Source: Candidatus Omnitrophota bacterium
GTDB taxonomy: Bacteria > Omnitrophota > Gorgyraeia > Aquiviventales > Aquiviventaceae
Assembly: GCA_030697665.1 (NCBI GenBank)
Contig: JAUYPJ010000098.1
Span: 1-64,000 of the forward strand
DNA length: 64,000 nt
Direction of reading: 5' to 3'
Part shown: positions 26,102 through 34,538 of the stretch, piece by piece
Layout of the letters: each line of letters opens with the position of its first letter
Position numbering within the stretch: position 1 is the first letter of the stretch
Notes under the pieces: model-generated
Told to the model about the DNA's origin: nothing
Seen by the model: the letters and a program-made list of their open reading frames with translations, nothing else
Database searches by the model: none
Program-made: the position numbers and the translations under genes

Positions 26102-27559
26102 TTACGAGGCGCAGACGCGGTTCCGTCCCGACCGTTTGGCCTGATAGAGCCGGCAGTCAGCCACCCGCACGAGCTCCAACTCCACCTGGGCGTCTTGAGG
26201 GAACGACGCCACGCCCACTGAGACCGTGACGCCTTCCTCGGGGCCTCGAACCGCTCCAGGTTGACGGTCCGGCGTGGCGTGACGGGCGGCGCCCGACGAC
26301 GCGCTCACGCGAGCCGACCGCGTCCGCTGCTCGATCAGGCCCCGAACCCGCTCCGCGACCTCTCGCGAGGGATCGCGAGTCAGCCCCGGCAACACCACCG
26401 CGAACTCCTCGCCTCCGTAGCGCGCGATCACGCTGCCAGGCGGCATCGCCTCCCGCAGCGCCTCCGCAATGAGCTTGAGCAGGAGATCGCCGGCCGTGTG
26501 GCCAAAGGTATCGTTGTACTCCTTAAAATGGTCGACATCGACCAGGAGCATCGAGACGGCTTCACGGCTGCGGCCCGCCCGGGTCACCTCGCGGGTCAGC
26601 TGCTCCAAGAGAGGCCGACGGAGCGTCAGGCCGGTCAATCCATCCATCGTCGCCAACTGCCGCGTCTGCGCGAGGAGCTTCGCGTTCGCGATCCCCGTCG
26701 CCACCAGGTTCAGGAGGATGTCCAGAAAGCGGAGATCGTCTTGGGTATACGCGTTCGCCTGGGGGCTGTCGAGCCGCAACAGGCCCTCCGGGTGTTGCCC
26801 CAGGAGCAAGGGGGAGGCGATCACCGAGCTGACCGTCCGCTCTGATGAAAGAGCCGCCGTGAACCGGAAATCCCGCCTGGTGTCGTTGACGAGCAGGGGC
26901 CGGTGCGCCCGCAAGACATAGCGGTCGAACTGATCGCCGTGCTTCTCGCGGATGAGGGGCACGGCGTCCCGACGCCTCGACGCGGACAGGGAGAGCTCCT
27001 GCCGCTGGTGATCGAGCAGAAACAGGAGGCAGGCATCCGACTTGCCGATCAGCTCAAAGGCGCGGTCAACGGCCAGCCGCGTCATGGACTCGAGATCCGT
27101 CATGCCGCTCAATCGCTCTGCGATCGACTGCAACTGAAGGTACCGGGAGAGCTTCTTGTGCAGCGCCGCATAGTGCTGGTTGGCGAGCGCGATCGCTTGC
27201 GCGTTCGCCGCCGATCCCTCGCGCGCATCGTCCAGCGTTTGCCGCATCCGTGTCAGCCGGCGGGCCCGTCGCCGTCGCTGGACGGCCGCGGCGACTGTCA
27301 GCAGCGTGAAGGCCATCGCGTCAAACTGCAGGAGCTCCGTCTGACGCGCGGCCCACGCCCACCCCACGCAGACCAGGAGCCCGACGCTGGTCGCGAAGCC
27401 CCCAGCGAATGGGAACAGCATCCACGCAGCGGCCGCCAGGGCGACTGACGCCACGCTGAGGAGATGCAAGATCTCGGAGGGAACGACGGGGCCGCGCGCG
27501 AGCCCCATCAGGAGTGCTGCACCCACGAGCCCTGAAGCGACCACAATGGCTGCACGCAT
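26102..27559 (-). CDS. Membrane GAF-GGDEF diguanylate cyclase
   Basis: 485 residues. Three or four N-terminal membrane segments (about 1-95), a short coiled coil (about 100-145), a GAF domain (about 150-300, containing RLAVDRAFELIGKSDACLLFLL) and a GGDEF domain with ARYGGEEFAVVLPG. The GGEEF signature and the upstream DGLTGL are intact, so it should make cyclic di-GMP. Its ATG overlaps the stop of the ABC ATPase gene (TAATG). It forms a tandem pair with the cyclase downstream. Confidence 0.88.
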   Translation of the reverse strand: MRAAIVVASGLVGAALLMGLARGPVVPSEILHLLSVASVALAAAAWMLFPFAGGFATSVGLLVCVGWAWAARQTELLQFDAMAFTLLTVAAAVQRRRRARRLTRMRQTLDDAREGSAANAQAIALANQHYAALHKKLSRYLQLQSIAERLSGMTDLESMTRLAVDRAFELIGKSDACLLFLLDHQRQELSLSASRRRDAVPLIREKHGDQFDRYVLRAHRPLLVNDTRRDFRFTAALSSERTVSSVIASPLLLGQHPEGLLRLDSPQANAYTQDDLRFLDILLNLVATGIANAKLLAQTRQLATMDGLTGLTLRRPLLEQLTREVTRAGRSREAVSMLLVDVDHFKEYNDTFGHTAGDLLLKLIAEALREAMPPGSVIARYGGEEFAVVLPGLTRDPSREVAERVRGLIEQRTRSARVSASSGAARHATPDRQPGAVRGPEEGVTVSVGVASFPQDAQVELELVRVADCRLYQAKRSGRNRVCAS

Positions 27560-28662
27560 TAGACGATCGCCTGCTCCGTGACGGGATCGAAAAAGTGGGC
27601 CTTCCCCATGTCGAAGACGAGGTCGATATCCTGGTTGACCTCGGGACGGTCGTGGGGGCCGACCCGGGCCGTGATCGCATGCCGCCCGACGCGCAGGTGC
27701 AGGTACACCTCAGCCCCCAGCGGCTCCACCAGCTCGACGGTCGATGAGACGATACAGTCCGTGGGGGCGTCGGTGATGAAGAGCTTGTCATAGAGATCCT
27801 CGGGCCGAACCCCAAAGAGCACGGCGCGGCCCTCATAGGCGGCCAGCGGGGCGGCCATTTCGTCGACGATGCGCAGGCGGAACGTTCCTTCATTGAAGAA
27901 CAGCTCCTCGCCGATGCGCAGGATGGCGCCGGGGATGAAGTTCATGGGGGGCGAGCCGATGAAGCTGGCGACGAAGCGGTTGACGGGGTGCTCATAGATC
28001 GTCAGGGGGTCGGCGACCTGCTGGATCACCGCCTTGTTCATCACGACGATCCGATCCCCCATCGTCATGGCCTCCGTCTGATCATGGGTCACATAGACCA
28101 TCGTGGCCTGGAGCCGAAGGTGCAGCTTGCGGATCTCGGTCCGCATCTGCACGCGCATCTTCGCATCGAGGTTCGAGAGGGGTTCGTCGAACAAGAAGAC
28201 GAACGGCTTGCGCACGATGGCCCGCCCCACCGCCACCCGCTGGCGCTCTCCACCCGAGAGCTCTCTCGGCTTGCGCCGCAGGAGCGGCTCAATCCCCAGG
28301 ACGGTCGCCGCCTCGCGCACCCGCTGCGCAATCTCCCGCGTGGCGTACCCCCGCAGCCGCAAGCCGAACGACATGTTATCAAAGACGGTCATGTGCGGGT
28401 AGAGGGCGTAGTTTTGGAACACCATCGCGATATCGCGATCTTTCGGCGGGACATGGTTGACCAGCTTGTCGCCGATCCACACCTCCCCGTGGGTCGCCTC
28501 CTCGAGCCCTGCGATGATCCGCAAGAGCGTCGACTTGCCACAGCCGGAGGGCCCCACGATGACCAGAAACTCGCGACTCTCAACGCTCAAGGTCGCGTCG
28601 CTGACCGCCCGGACCCCCGCCGGATAGACCTTTGAGACATTCCGGAGCGCCACGTGGGCCAT
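27559..28662 (-). CDS. ABC transporter ATPase, MalK/UgpC type
   Basis: 367 residues. Walker A GPSGCGKST (37-45), Q-loop QNYALYPHM, signature LSGGERQRVAVGRA, Walker B FLFDEPLSNLDAKMR and the switch HDQTEAM, followed by a C-terminal regulatory OB/TOBE domain (about 240-367). This layout is that of carbohydrate importer ATPases. No permease or binding protein is next to it, so it may serve several sugar transporters, as MsmX does. Confidence 0.9.
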   Translation of the reverse strand: MAHVALRNVSKVYPAGVRAVSDATLSVESREFLVIVGPSGCGKSTLLRIIAGLEEATHGEVWIGDKLVNHVPPKDRDIAMVFQNYALYPHMTVFDNMSFGLRLRGYATREIAQRVREAATVLGIEPLLRRKPRELSGGERQRVAVGRAIVRKPFVFLFDEPLSNLDAKMRVQMRTEIRKLHLRLQATMVYVTHDQTEAMTMGDRIVVMNKAVIQQVADPLTIYEHPVNRFVASFIGSPPMNFIPGAILRIGEELFFNEGTFRLRIVDEMAAPLAAYEGRAVLFGVRPEDLYDKLFITDAPTDCIVSSTVELVEPLGAEVYLHLRVGRHAITARVGPHDRPEVNQDIDLVFDMGKAHFFDPVTEQAIV

Positions 28663-28685
28663 GCGTCGTCGCTTCCGCTCCTCGG

Positions 28686-28760
28686 AGTCATCAGTCGGCA
28701 GTCATCAGTAGTCAGTTGCCTGTTCACTGACTACTGACTACTGCCTACTGCCTACTGACC
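28686..28760. repeat. 7-mer tandem tract (GTCAGTA type), two opposed arms
   Basis: GTCATCAGTCGGCAGTCATCAG and the opposite arm CTGACTACTGACTACTGCC. It supplies the TAG stop codon of accD. Confidence 0.88.
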
Positions 28761-29609
28761 ACTTCTGGTCTCGCTGAGATAGTTGATGAACCTGGCCACC
28801 GTCGCCTTGAGCTGTCGACGATGGACGATGAGGTCGATGAGGCCGTGGCTGAGGAGAAACTCGGCGCGCTGAAACCCTTCAGGGAGCTTCTGGCGAATCG
28901 TCTGCTCGATGACCCGCGGGCCCGTAAATCCAATGAGCGCCTTGGGCTCCGCCAGGATCAGATCCCCGAGCGAGGCGAAGCTGGCCAAGACCCCCGCCAT
29001 CGTCGGGTGCGTCAGGATGGAGATGAACAGGCCGCCCTGGGCGTCGAACCGCATCAGGGCGCTCGCCGTCTTGGCCATCTGCATCAGGCTCAGCATGCCC
29101 TCCTGCATTCGGGCCCCCCCGCCCGAGCCGGAGACGATCACGAGGGGCAGATGAGCGGCGGTGGCTCGCTCAATGGCCCGTGTCAGCCGCTCCCCCACCA
29201 CGGATCCCATCGAGCCCATCATGAAGCGCGAGTCGGTGATCCCGAGGACCACCTCGCGGCCCTCGAGCCGTCCCCGGCCGGTGAGACACGCATCCGTCAT
29301 GCCGCAGGCCCGCTGCTCCTCGACGACTTTCTGCGCATAGGGCGTCGGGAGGCCGAACCCCAGGGGATCCACTGGGAAGAGATCCGCATCCCACTCTTCA
29401 AACGTCCCCTCGTCGATCAGCACGCGGGCTCGCTGGGGAGCCGATAAGGGAAGATGAGAGTCGCACTTCGGGCAGACACGGAGATTCTCTTCAAGCGCCT
29501 TGTTGTAAATGAGCTGGCCGCAGGAGTCGCACTTGGTCCAAAGCCCTGAAGGGATCTCCTGTTTGGATCTGCGAGCAAACGTCGGCCGTCGTCGGTTGAA
29601 CAGCTTCAT
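28752..29609 (-). CDS. accD: Acetyl-CoA carboxylase carboxyltransferase subunit beta
   Basis: 285 residues. A zinc ribbon at the N-terminus (C27, C30, C46, C49) marks AccD. The crotonase-like core has GxGxxGGRxTEG-type features: SRFMMGSMGSVVGERLTRAIE, VSGSGGGARMQEG and HPTMAGVLASFASLGD. With AccA (not in this window) it transfers carboxyl from biotin to acetyl-CoA for malonyl-CoA. The stop codon comes from the 7-mer tract. Confidence 0.94.
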   Translation of the reverse strand: MKLFNRRRPTFARRSKQEIPSGLWTKCDSCGQLIYNKALEENLRVCPKCDSHLPLSAPQRARVLIDEGTFEEWDADLFPVDPLGFGLPTPYAQKVVEEQRACGMTDACLTGRGRLEGREVVLGITDSRFMMGSMGSVVGERLTRAIERATAAHLPLVIVSGSGGGARMQEGMLSLMQMAKTASALMRFDAQGGLFISILTHPTMAGVLASFASLGDLILAEPKALIGFTGPRVIEQTIRQKLPEGFQRAEFLLSHGLIDLIVHRRQLKATVARFINYLSETRSGQ

Positions 29610-29661
29610 CTGCTGGCAATGGCGGCGCCGCCCGGGACATCCCTCGTGGCTCGATGCAAAC

Positions 29662-29803
29662 TAAATGCGCCCAAGAATGCACGTTAACATACTGGGGCGC
29701 ATTTACCCTGAGCGAAGTCGAAGGGTAACCCCTCGACTCGCTTTGCTCGCTCGGGGTAAATGGAACCCCCCTGAATGTGAAGGTGCCTTGGTGGTTCCAT
29801 TTA
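29662..29803. repeat. Composite palindromic element, family A, copy 1
   Basis: Stem 1 TAAATGCGCCC/GGGGCGCATTTA, a centre CCCTGAGCGAAGTCGAAGGG followed by CTCGCTCGGGGTAAA, and stem 2 TAAATGGAACC/GGTTCCATTTA. The TTTACCC/GGGTAAA sequences between the two stems can also pair. The rest of the 297-base accD-comF gap holds only this element and a 7-mer tract. Confidence 0.88.
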
Positions 29804-29850
29804 GGAGACGATGCGACAAAGCACAGTATGGTAACACAGCGCTCGGAAGG

Positions 29851-29895
29851 CCGTCAATCAACCGTCAACCGTCAACTGACTGTTCGTTGACAGTC
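29851..29895. repeat. 7-mer tandem tract (CGTCAAC type)
   Basis: GTCAATCAACCGTCAACCGTC and opposed TGTTCGTTGACAG just upstream of comF. Confidence 0.8.
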
Positions 29896-29924
29896 TGTGG
29901 AGGGCCGTGTTATGCTGCCCGTCA

Positions 29925-30677
29925 ATGCTGAACCCATTCCGTCGCAGCCCCCTCGCACTCGTCAACCTCCTCTACCCTCCCGCCTGCCTGCTCTGTTCAG
30001 CGCGGCTGCCCGAACGCCCCGCAGCCGACGCACCCACTGGGGTCGTCTGCGAGGCCTGTGCGGAGGCGATGCCCCGAAGCGGAAGGCCCATCTGCTCCTG
30101 CTGTGGCGTGGGGCTGCCGGGAGCGTTCGATGCGATCCTCCGGTGCCCCCGATGCCGCACCAGGCCCTTCGTGTTCGACCTGGCCAGAGCCCCGTGGCGG
30201 TATGCCGGCGTGGCGCGAGAGGCGATCCACCGGTTCAAATACCAGCGACGCTGGCGCTTGGGCCGCTGGTTGTCGGAGGGGATGGTGACGATCGCGCGAT
30301 CCTCGCTGCCGTTGGACGAGGTCGACGCGGTGCTGCCGGTTCCGCTCCATTGGCTCAAACGCCGGGTGAAGGGCGAGAACCCCGCAGAGCTCCTCGCCCG
30401 CTGCGTCGCCTGCGCCCTCAAGAAGGCCGTCCTGCCTCATGCGCTGAGGCGGACCCGATGGACCACGTCGCAAACGCGCCTGTCGTGGCCTGCGCGCTCG
30501 CGGAATGTCCGCGCGGCGTTTGCGGCCGGCGCCGCCGTCGCCAACCGAACCCTCCTGCTCGTTGATGACGTGCTCACCAGCGGGGCCACTGCGCAGGCCT
30601 GCGCCGCCGCGCTCAAGACGGCCGGGGCGCGCCGGGTGTTCGTCCTCACGGCGGCCCGCACGCCCCTCGCCCGATGA
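29925..30677 (+). CDS. ComF-family phosphoribosyltransferase-like protein
   Basis: About 250 residues. An N-terminal four-cysteine zinc finger (CLLC then CEAC, then CSCC and CPRC) and a C-terminal type I phosphoribosyltransferase domain with the PRPP loop TLLLVDDVLTSGAT define the ComF family, which acts in DNA uptake in competent bacteria and is of unclear role elsewhere. ATG 29925 (MLNPFRRSP) gives the normal ComF N-terminus; GTG 29907 in frame is an alternative. Confidence 0.88.
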   Translation: MLNPFRRSPLALVNLLYPPACLLCSARLPERPAADAPTGVVCEACAEAMPRSGRPICSCCGVGLPGAFDAILRCPRCRTRPFVFDLARAPWRYAGVAREAIHRFKYQRRWRLGRWLSEGMVTIARSSLPLDEVDAVLPVPLHWLKRRVKGENPAELLARCVACALKKAVLPHALRRTRWTTSQTRLSWPARSRNVRAAFAAGAAVANRTLLLVDDVLTSGATAQACAAALKTAGARRVFVLTAARTPLAR

Positions 30678-30687
30678 CCCTGCGAGA

Positions 30688-30764
30688 AATTGCGGATTGC
30701 GGATTGCGGATTGCGGACTCAGCTTTCCTCAATCCGAAATCCGAAATCCGAAATCCGAAATCCG
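30688..30764. repeat. 7-mer tandem tract (GGATTGC / CCGAAAT), two opposed arms
   Basis: Four to five units of GGATTGC face five units of CCGAAAT across a 16-base loop; the arms pair with one mismatch per unit. The tract ends 4 bases before the lptF start codon. Confidence 0.9.
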
Positions 30765-30768
30765 GTTG

Positions 30769-31857
30769 ATGAGGATCCTCCGGACGTACCTCCTGCAGGA
30801 GCACGCGCTGCCGTTCTTCATTACGATCGGCGGCCTAACCGGGGTGCTGCTCGTCGGCAACCTAGTGAAGTTCGCCGAGCTCGTCATCGCCAAGGGCGTC
30901 AGCCCCTTCGACATCGTTCGACTCGTCCTCTACCTCATCCCCTCCATGCTCACGTTCACCGTGCCGATGGCATGCCTGATCGCCATGGTGCTCGCCTTCG
31001 GGCGCTTGAGCACGGATTACGAGCTGATCGCAATCCGGGCCTCGGGAATCGCCCCGCTGCGCCTGGCCGTTCCGATGCTGGTCGCCGGCGTGGTCCTGAG
31101 CGGCCTGATGCTCGTCGTCAACGACCGCCTCGTCCCCCACGCCCACCTCGCGTTTCGACGGCAGCTCAAGGCCATCGGGGTCAAGCGGCCGGCCGCCTAT
31201 CTGGAAGCGGGAACGTTCATCAAGGAGTTCCCGCCGTACATCCTCTTCGTGTATCAGGTGGAAGGGCAGAAGCTGTACCATGTGCGCATCTATGAGCCGC
31301 AACCCAACGGGCCCACGCGGACCGTGATCGCGGAGCGGGGGGAGTTCGCGCCGCTGCCCAATCGGCGGGGCGTGCACCTCCATCTCTACGATGGCACGGT
31401 GGATGAGTGGGATCCGCTCCGCCCCGGGGCCTTCTATAAGGCCGCGTTCACCACCTACACGATGACCCTCCGTTCGGAAGGAGACCCGGCCCAGATGGGC
31501 AAGAAGGTCAAGGAGCTGACCTTCAAGGAGCTCTCGACCGAGCGGGGGCGGCTCGTCGCTGAGGGCATCGACGCCCTCCCCGTGAGCCTGGAGCTCCACC
31601 GCAAGATCGCCTCCTCGTTCGCCGTGATCATCTTCGTCGCCTTCGGCCTCGTCTTCGGCCTCCGCGCGCATCACCATGAACGGCTGACCACCTTTGTGTG
31701 GGTCCTGGGCCTCTTCCTCCTCTACTACCTCAGCGTCATCGGGATGAACGCCGTCGCGCTCAAGGGGTGGCTGCCCTCCTGGCTCGCCATGTGGGTTCCG
31801 AACCTCATCAGCGGAGGCTTCGGGGGCGTGCTCTTGGCCAAGACGGTTCGCCGCTAA
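30769..31857 (+). CDS. lptF: LPS export permease LptF/LptG family (first copy)
   Basis: 362-residue YjgP/YjgQ permease: membrane segments at about 12-32, 50-75, 95-120, then a periplasmic jellyroll domain (about 130-255), then three segments (about 275-360). It forms with its partner and LptB the ABC transporter that extracts LPS from the inner membrane. The start MRILRTYLLQEHALPFF is used; upstream codons are repeat DNA. Its TAA stop is the first codon of a palindromic element. The paralogue follows directly. Confidence 0.88.
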   Translation: MRILRTYLLQEHALPFFITIGGLTGVLLVGNLVKFAELVIAKGVSPFDIVRLVLYLIPSMLTFTVPMACLIAMVLAFGRLSTDYELIAIRASGIAPLRLAVPMLVAGVVLSGLMLVVNDRLVPHAHLAFRRQLKAIGVKRPAAYLEAGTFIKEFPPYILFVYQVEGQKLYHVRIYEPQPNGPTRTVIAERGEFAPLPNRRGVHLHLYDGTVDEWDPLRPGAFYKAAFTTYTMTLRSEGDPAQMGKKVKELTFKELSTERGRLVAEGIDALPVSLELHRKIASSFAVIIFVAFGLVFGLRAHHHERLTTFVWVLGLFLLYYLSVIGMNAVALKGWLPSWLAMWVPNLISGGFGGVLLAKTVRR

Positions 31858-31989
31858 ATGGAACCGCCCATGCACCGTAACATTCGGGGTGGTTCCATTT
31901 ACCCCGAGGAGCTATGCGACGAGGGGTTACCCCTCGCTAGCGCTTGGGGTAAATGCGCAATGTTCAATTGCATTCGTGGGCGCATTTAA
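31855..31989. repeat. Composite palindromic element, family A, copy 2
   Basis: Stem 1 TAAATGGAACCGCCC/GGGTGGTTCCATTTA, centre ACCCCGAGGAGC...GGGGTTACCCCTCGC..., stem 2 TAAATGCGC/GCGCATTTA. It starts with the lptF stop codon and ends 7 bases before the lptG start. Confidence 0.9.
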
Positions 31990-31996
31990 CTCCTCC

Positions 31997-33079
31997 ATGC
32001 GCATCCTTGACCGGTATGCCGTCCGACAGCTCCTGCCCGTCTGGCTCTGGTGCCTGTTCGTGTTTGTCTTCCTGAGCTGCCTCATCGACCTCGTCGAACA
32101 CCTGGATGAGATCCTTCGCTACCACATTCCCTTCGAGGTGATCGTCACGTATTACGTGAACTTCATCCCGCTCGTGGCGGTTCGGACCTCCCCGCTGGCG
32201 ATCCTGTTCAGCGTGGCGTTCGTGGCGAGCCGGCTGGCCCGTCACCAGGAGTTCCTGGCCATGAATGCCAGCGGGGTGAGCCTGCTGCAAGCCAGCGTCC
32301 CCTTCCTGTTCGCCGGCTGGCTGGTCAGCCTGTGCGTTTTTCTCATCAATGACCGGATCGTGCCGCGCGCCGCCGGCACGTATGAACGGCTGCGCCAGGA
32401 GGCGTTTCGAGGACGTCAGCCGGAGGAGGCCATCGAAAACGTCGCCGTGCTTGACGTGTTCAACCGCCTCTACCATGCCCGCCAACTCAACCTGGCGGGC
32501 CGGGAGCTCCACGACCTCACCATTTTGGAGCATGACCAGCGCAACCAACCGACGAAAAACCTCTACGCCAACCGGGCGATCTGGACGGCACACGGATGGC
32601 TGCTGCTCTATGGAAGGATCTATCGCGTGGGGGCCGGGGGACGCCTGCGGGGGGAGCCGGAGCCGTTCGTGGAGCGCCTGATCGCCTACCCGGTCACGCC
32701 GGAGTCGTTCACCCAACCCGAAGCGCACCCCGCTACGATGCGCTATGGCGCGTTGCGCTTCCTCATCACGCGCTTGCAGCAGACCGGCATCGCCAACGTC
32801 CGTCGCCACCAGGTCGAGCTGGCCTCGAAGCTGACCTTCCCCCTGATGAACATGATCATCTGCCTGATCGGCTTTGTCTGGTCCACGCAGCCTCAGTTCA
32901 AAGGCAACCTCAAAGGTCTGGCGGTGAGTTTGGGGTGGGGACTGCTCTATTACGCCCTGGACGGCGTGGGCAGGGGGCTTGCGGAAGTGGTGCGGCTGGT
33001 GCCGGTGGCGCTTGTGGTGTGGACGCCGCACGTGCTGGCCGTGTGGTGGTGCGTGCGGCGATTGCGCCGCAGCGCCTAA
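31997..33079 (+). CDS. lptG: LPS export permease LptF/LptG family (second copy)
   Basis: 360 residues with the same plan as the preceding gene: MRILDRYAVRQLLPVWLWCLFVF as first membrane segment, a central periplasmic domain and three C-terminal segments. The pair would form the LptFG heterodimer. The start MRILDRY resembles that of the paralogue and lies just after the palindromic element. The TAA stop is again the first codon of the next element. Which of the two is strictly LptF or LptG cannot be decided by eye. Confidence 0.88.
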   Translation: MRILDRYAVRQLLPVWLWCLFVFVFLSCLIDLVEHLDEILRYHIPFEVIVTYYVNFIPLVAVRTSPLAILFSVAFVASRLARHQEFLAMNASGVSLLQASVPFLFAGWLVSLCVFLINDRIVPRAAGTYERLRQEAFRGRQPEEAIENVAVLDVFNRLYHARQLNLAGRELHDLTILEHDQRNQPTKNLYANRAIWTAHGWLLLYGRIYRVGAGGRLRGEPEPFVERLIAYPVTPESFTQPEAHPATMRYGALRFLITRLQQTGIANVRRHQVELASKLTFPLMNMIICLIGFVWSTQPQFKGNLKGLAVSLGWGLLYYALDGVGRGLAEVVRLVPVALVVWTPHVLAVWWCVRRLRRSA

Positions 33080-33220
33080 ATGGAACCACCAATGCAACTT
33101 GACGTTTCCAGGTGGTTCCATTTACCCCGAGGAGCATTTGCGACGGGGGGTAACCCCTCGCTATCGCTCGGGGTAAATGGAACCCACTCGAATGTTAACA
33201 TGCAATGTGGGTTCCATTTA
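33077..33220. repeat. Composite palindromic element, family A, copy 3, shared by two convergent stop codons
   Basis: Stem 1 TAAATGGAACCACC/GGTGGTTCCATTTA, centre with ACCCCGAGGAGC and CTCGGGGTAAA, stem 2 TAAATGGAACCCAC/GTGGGTTCCATTTA. The left TAA is the lptG stop and the right TTA is the complement of the ahcY stop, so it sits exactly between two convergent genes and may act as a bidirectional terminator. Confidence 0.92.
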
Positions 33221-34522
33221 GGTGCCGATCTCCCAGCTGGAGAGGTACGTCTGCTGCGCGCGCGTCAACCGATCCACTGACACCCCGAGCGCCGCCAGCT
33301 TCAGCCGGGCGATCTGCTGGTCGATCGTCCGGGGAACCGGGTAGACGTGCGGCGGCATGCGGTGAGCCCGCCTCACGAGATACTCCGAGGCAAGCGCCTG
33401 GTTGGCGAACGACATATCCATCACGCCGGGGGGATGCCCCTCCGCGCAGGCCAGGTTCACCAGCCGGCCCTCTCCTAAGACGTTGATGCGGCGGCCGTCC
33501 TTCAGGATGTACTGGTCGATGCCGTTGCGCATCCGCTGATGCCGCGCGGACAACCGCTTCAGGGCGGTCAGATCGATCTCGACGTCGAAATGGCCTGCGT
33601 TGGCGACAATGGCGCCATCCTTCATGCGGGCAAAATGCGGCGCCGTGAGGACCTGGCAGCAGCCGGTCACCGTCACGAAGAGATCGCCGCGCCGCGCCGC
33701 CGCATCGAGCCGCATGACCTGAAAGCCATCCATGACCGCCTCGAGGGCCCGCACCGGCTCCACTTCCGTCACGATGACCTGGGCGCCCATCCCTCTGGCG
33801 CGCTGGGCGAGCCCCTTCCCGCACCACCCATACCCACAGACGACAAACACCGATCCCGCCAAGAGCTGGTTCGTGGCCCGCAGGATGCCGTCGATCGTGG
33901 ACTGCCCGGTCCCATACCGGTTATCGAACAGGTGCTTCGTGTCCGCGTCGTTGACGGCAATGACCGGATAGCGCAGCTTCCGCTGGGCATCGAGGCTTCG
34001 CAACCGGATGACGCCGGTCGTCGTCTCCTCCGTGCCGCCGATCACGTCCCCTCCGAAGCGGTGCGGCTGCTGATGGATGGTGGAGACCAGATCCGCCCCG
34101 TCATCCATGGTGAGATGCGGGGAGATCGACAGCGCGGCATGGAGATGGTCATAGTAGGTCCGCCGGTCTTCGCCGCGGATGGCGTACACGCTGATCCCGC
34201 CCTCCCGGACGAGGCTTGCGGCCACGTCATCCTGCGTGGAGAGCGGGTTCGACGCGCAGAGGGCCACCTGGGCCCCGGCGGCCTTCAGCGTAAGCATCAG
34301 GTGGGCCGTCTCCGTGGTCACGTGGAGACAACACGCGATTCGGATGCCCTTCAACGGCTTGGTCCGCGCCACGCGGGAACGGATCTGCAGCAGCACCGGC
34401 ATCTGCCGCTCGGCCCAGGTGATCTTCGCGCTCCCGGACCGCGCCAGGGCGAGGCGCTGAATATGTGATCGGGGCGGTCGAATGGCGGCACCTCCTCTCC
34501 GACGGGGCTCCCGCAAACTCAC
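33218..34522 (-). CDS. ahcY: S-adenosylhomocysteine hydrolase
   Basis: About 434 residues. WAERQMPVL, the NAD loop VVCGYGWCGKGLAQRARG and the C-terminal core are those of AHCY, which hydrolyses S-adenosylhomocysteine in the methyl cycle; metK lies directly upstream. No ATG, GTG or TTG lies between the expected N-terminus and GTG 34522. A strong AGGAGGT site at 34496-34490 sits 6 bases before an ATT codon at 34483 that would give the family's usual N-terminus, so the real start may be ATT 34483. The TAA stop belongs to the palindromic element. Confidence 0.92.
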   Translation of the reverse strand: MSLREPRRRGGAAIRPPRSHIQRLALARSGSAKITWAERQMPVLLQIRSRVARTKPLKGIRIACCLHVTTETAHLMLTLKAAGAQVALCASNPLSTQDDVAASLVREGGISVYAIRGEDRRTYYDHLHAALSISPHLTMDDGADLVSTIHQQPHRFGGDVIGGTEETTTGVIRLRSLDAQRKLRYPVIAVNDADTKHLFDNRYGTGQSTIDGILRATNQLLAGSVFVVCGYGWCGKGLAQRARGMGAQVIVTEVEPVRALEAVMDGFQVMRLDAAARRGDLFVTVTGCCQVLTAPHFARMKDGAIVANAGHFDVEIDLTALKRLSARHQRMRNGIDQYILKDGRRINVLGEGRLVNLACAEGHPPGVMDMSFANQALASEYLVRRAHRMPPHVYPVPRTIDQQIARLKLAALGVSVDRLTRAQQTYLSSWEIGT

Positions 34523-34538
34523 GGCCGGCCCCAGGGAA

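Noticed and set aside
29662-29803. Rho-independent terminator
   Set aside because: The stems are strong but no run of T follows on either side; a terminator role is possible but not of the intrinsic type.
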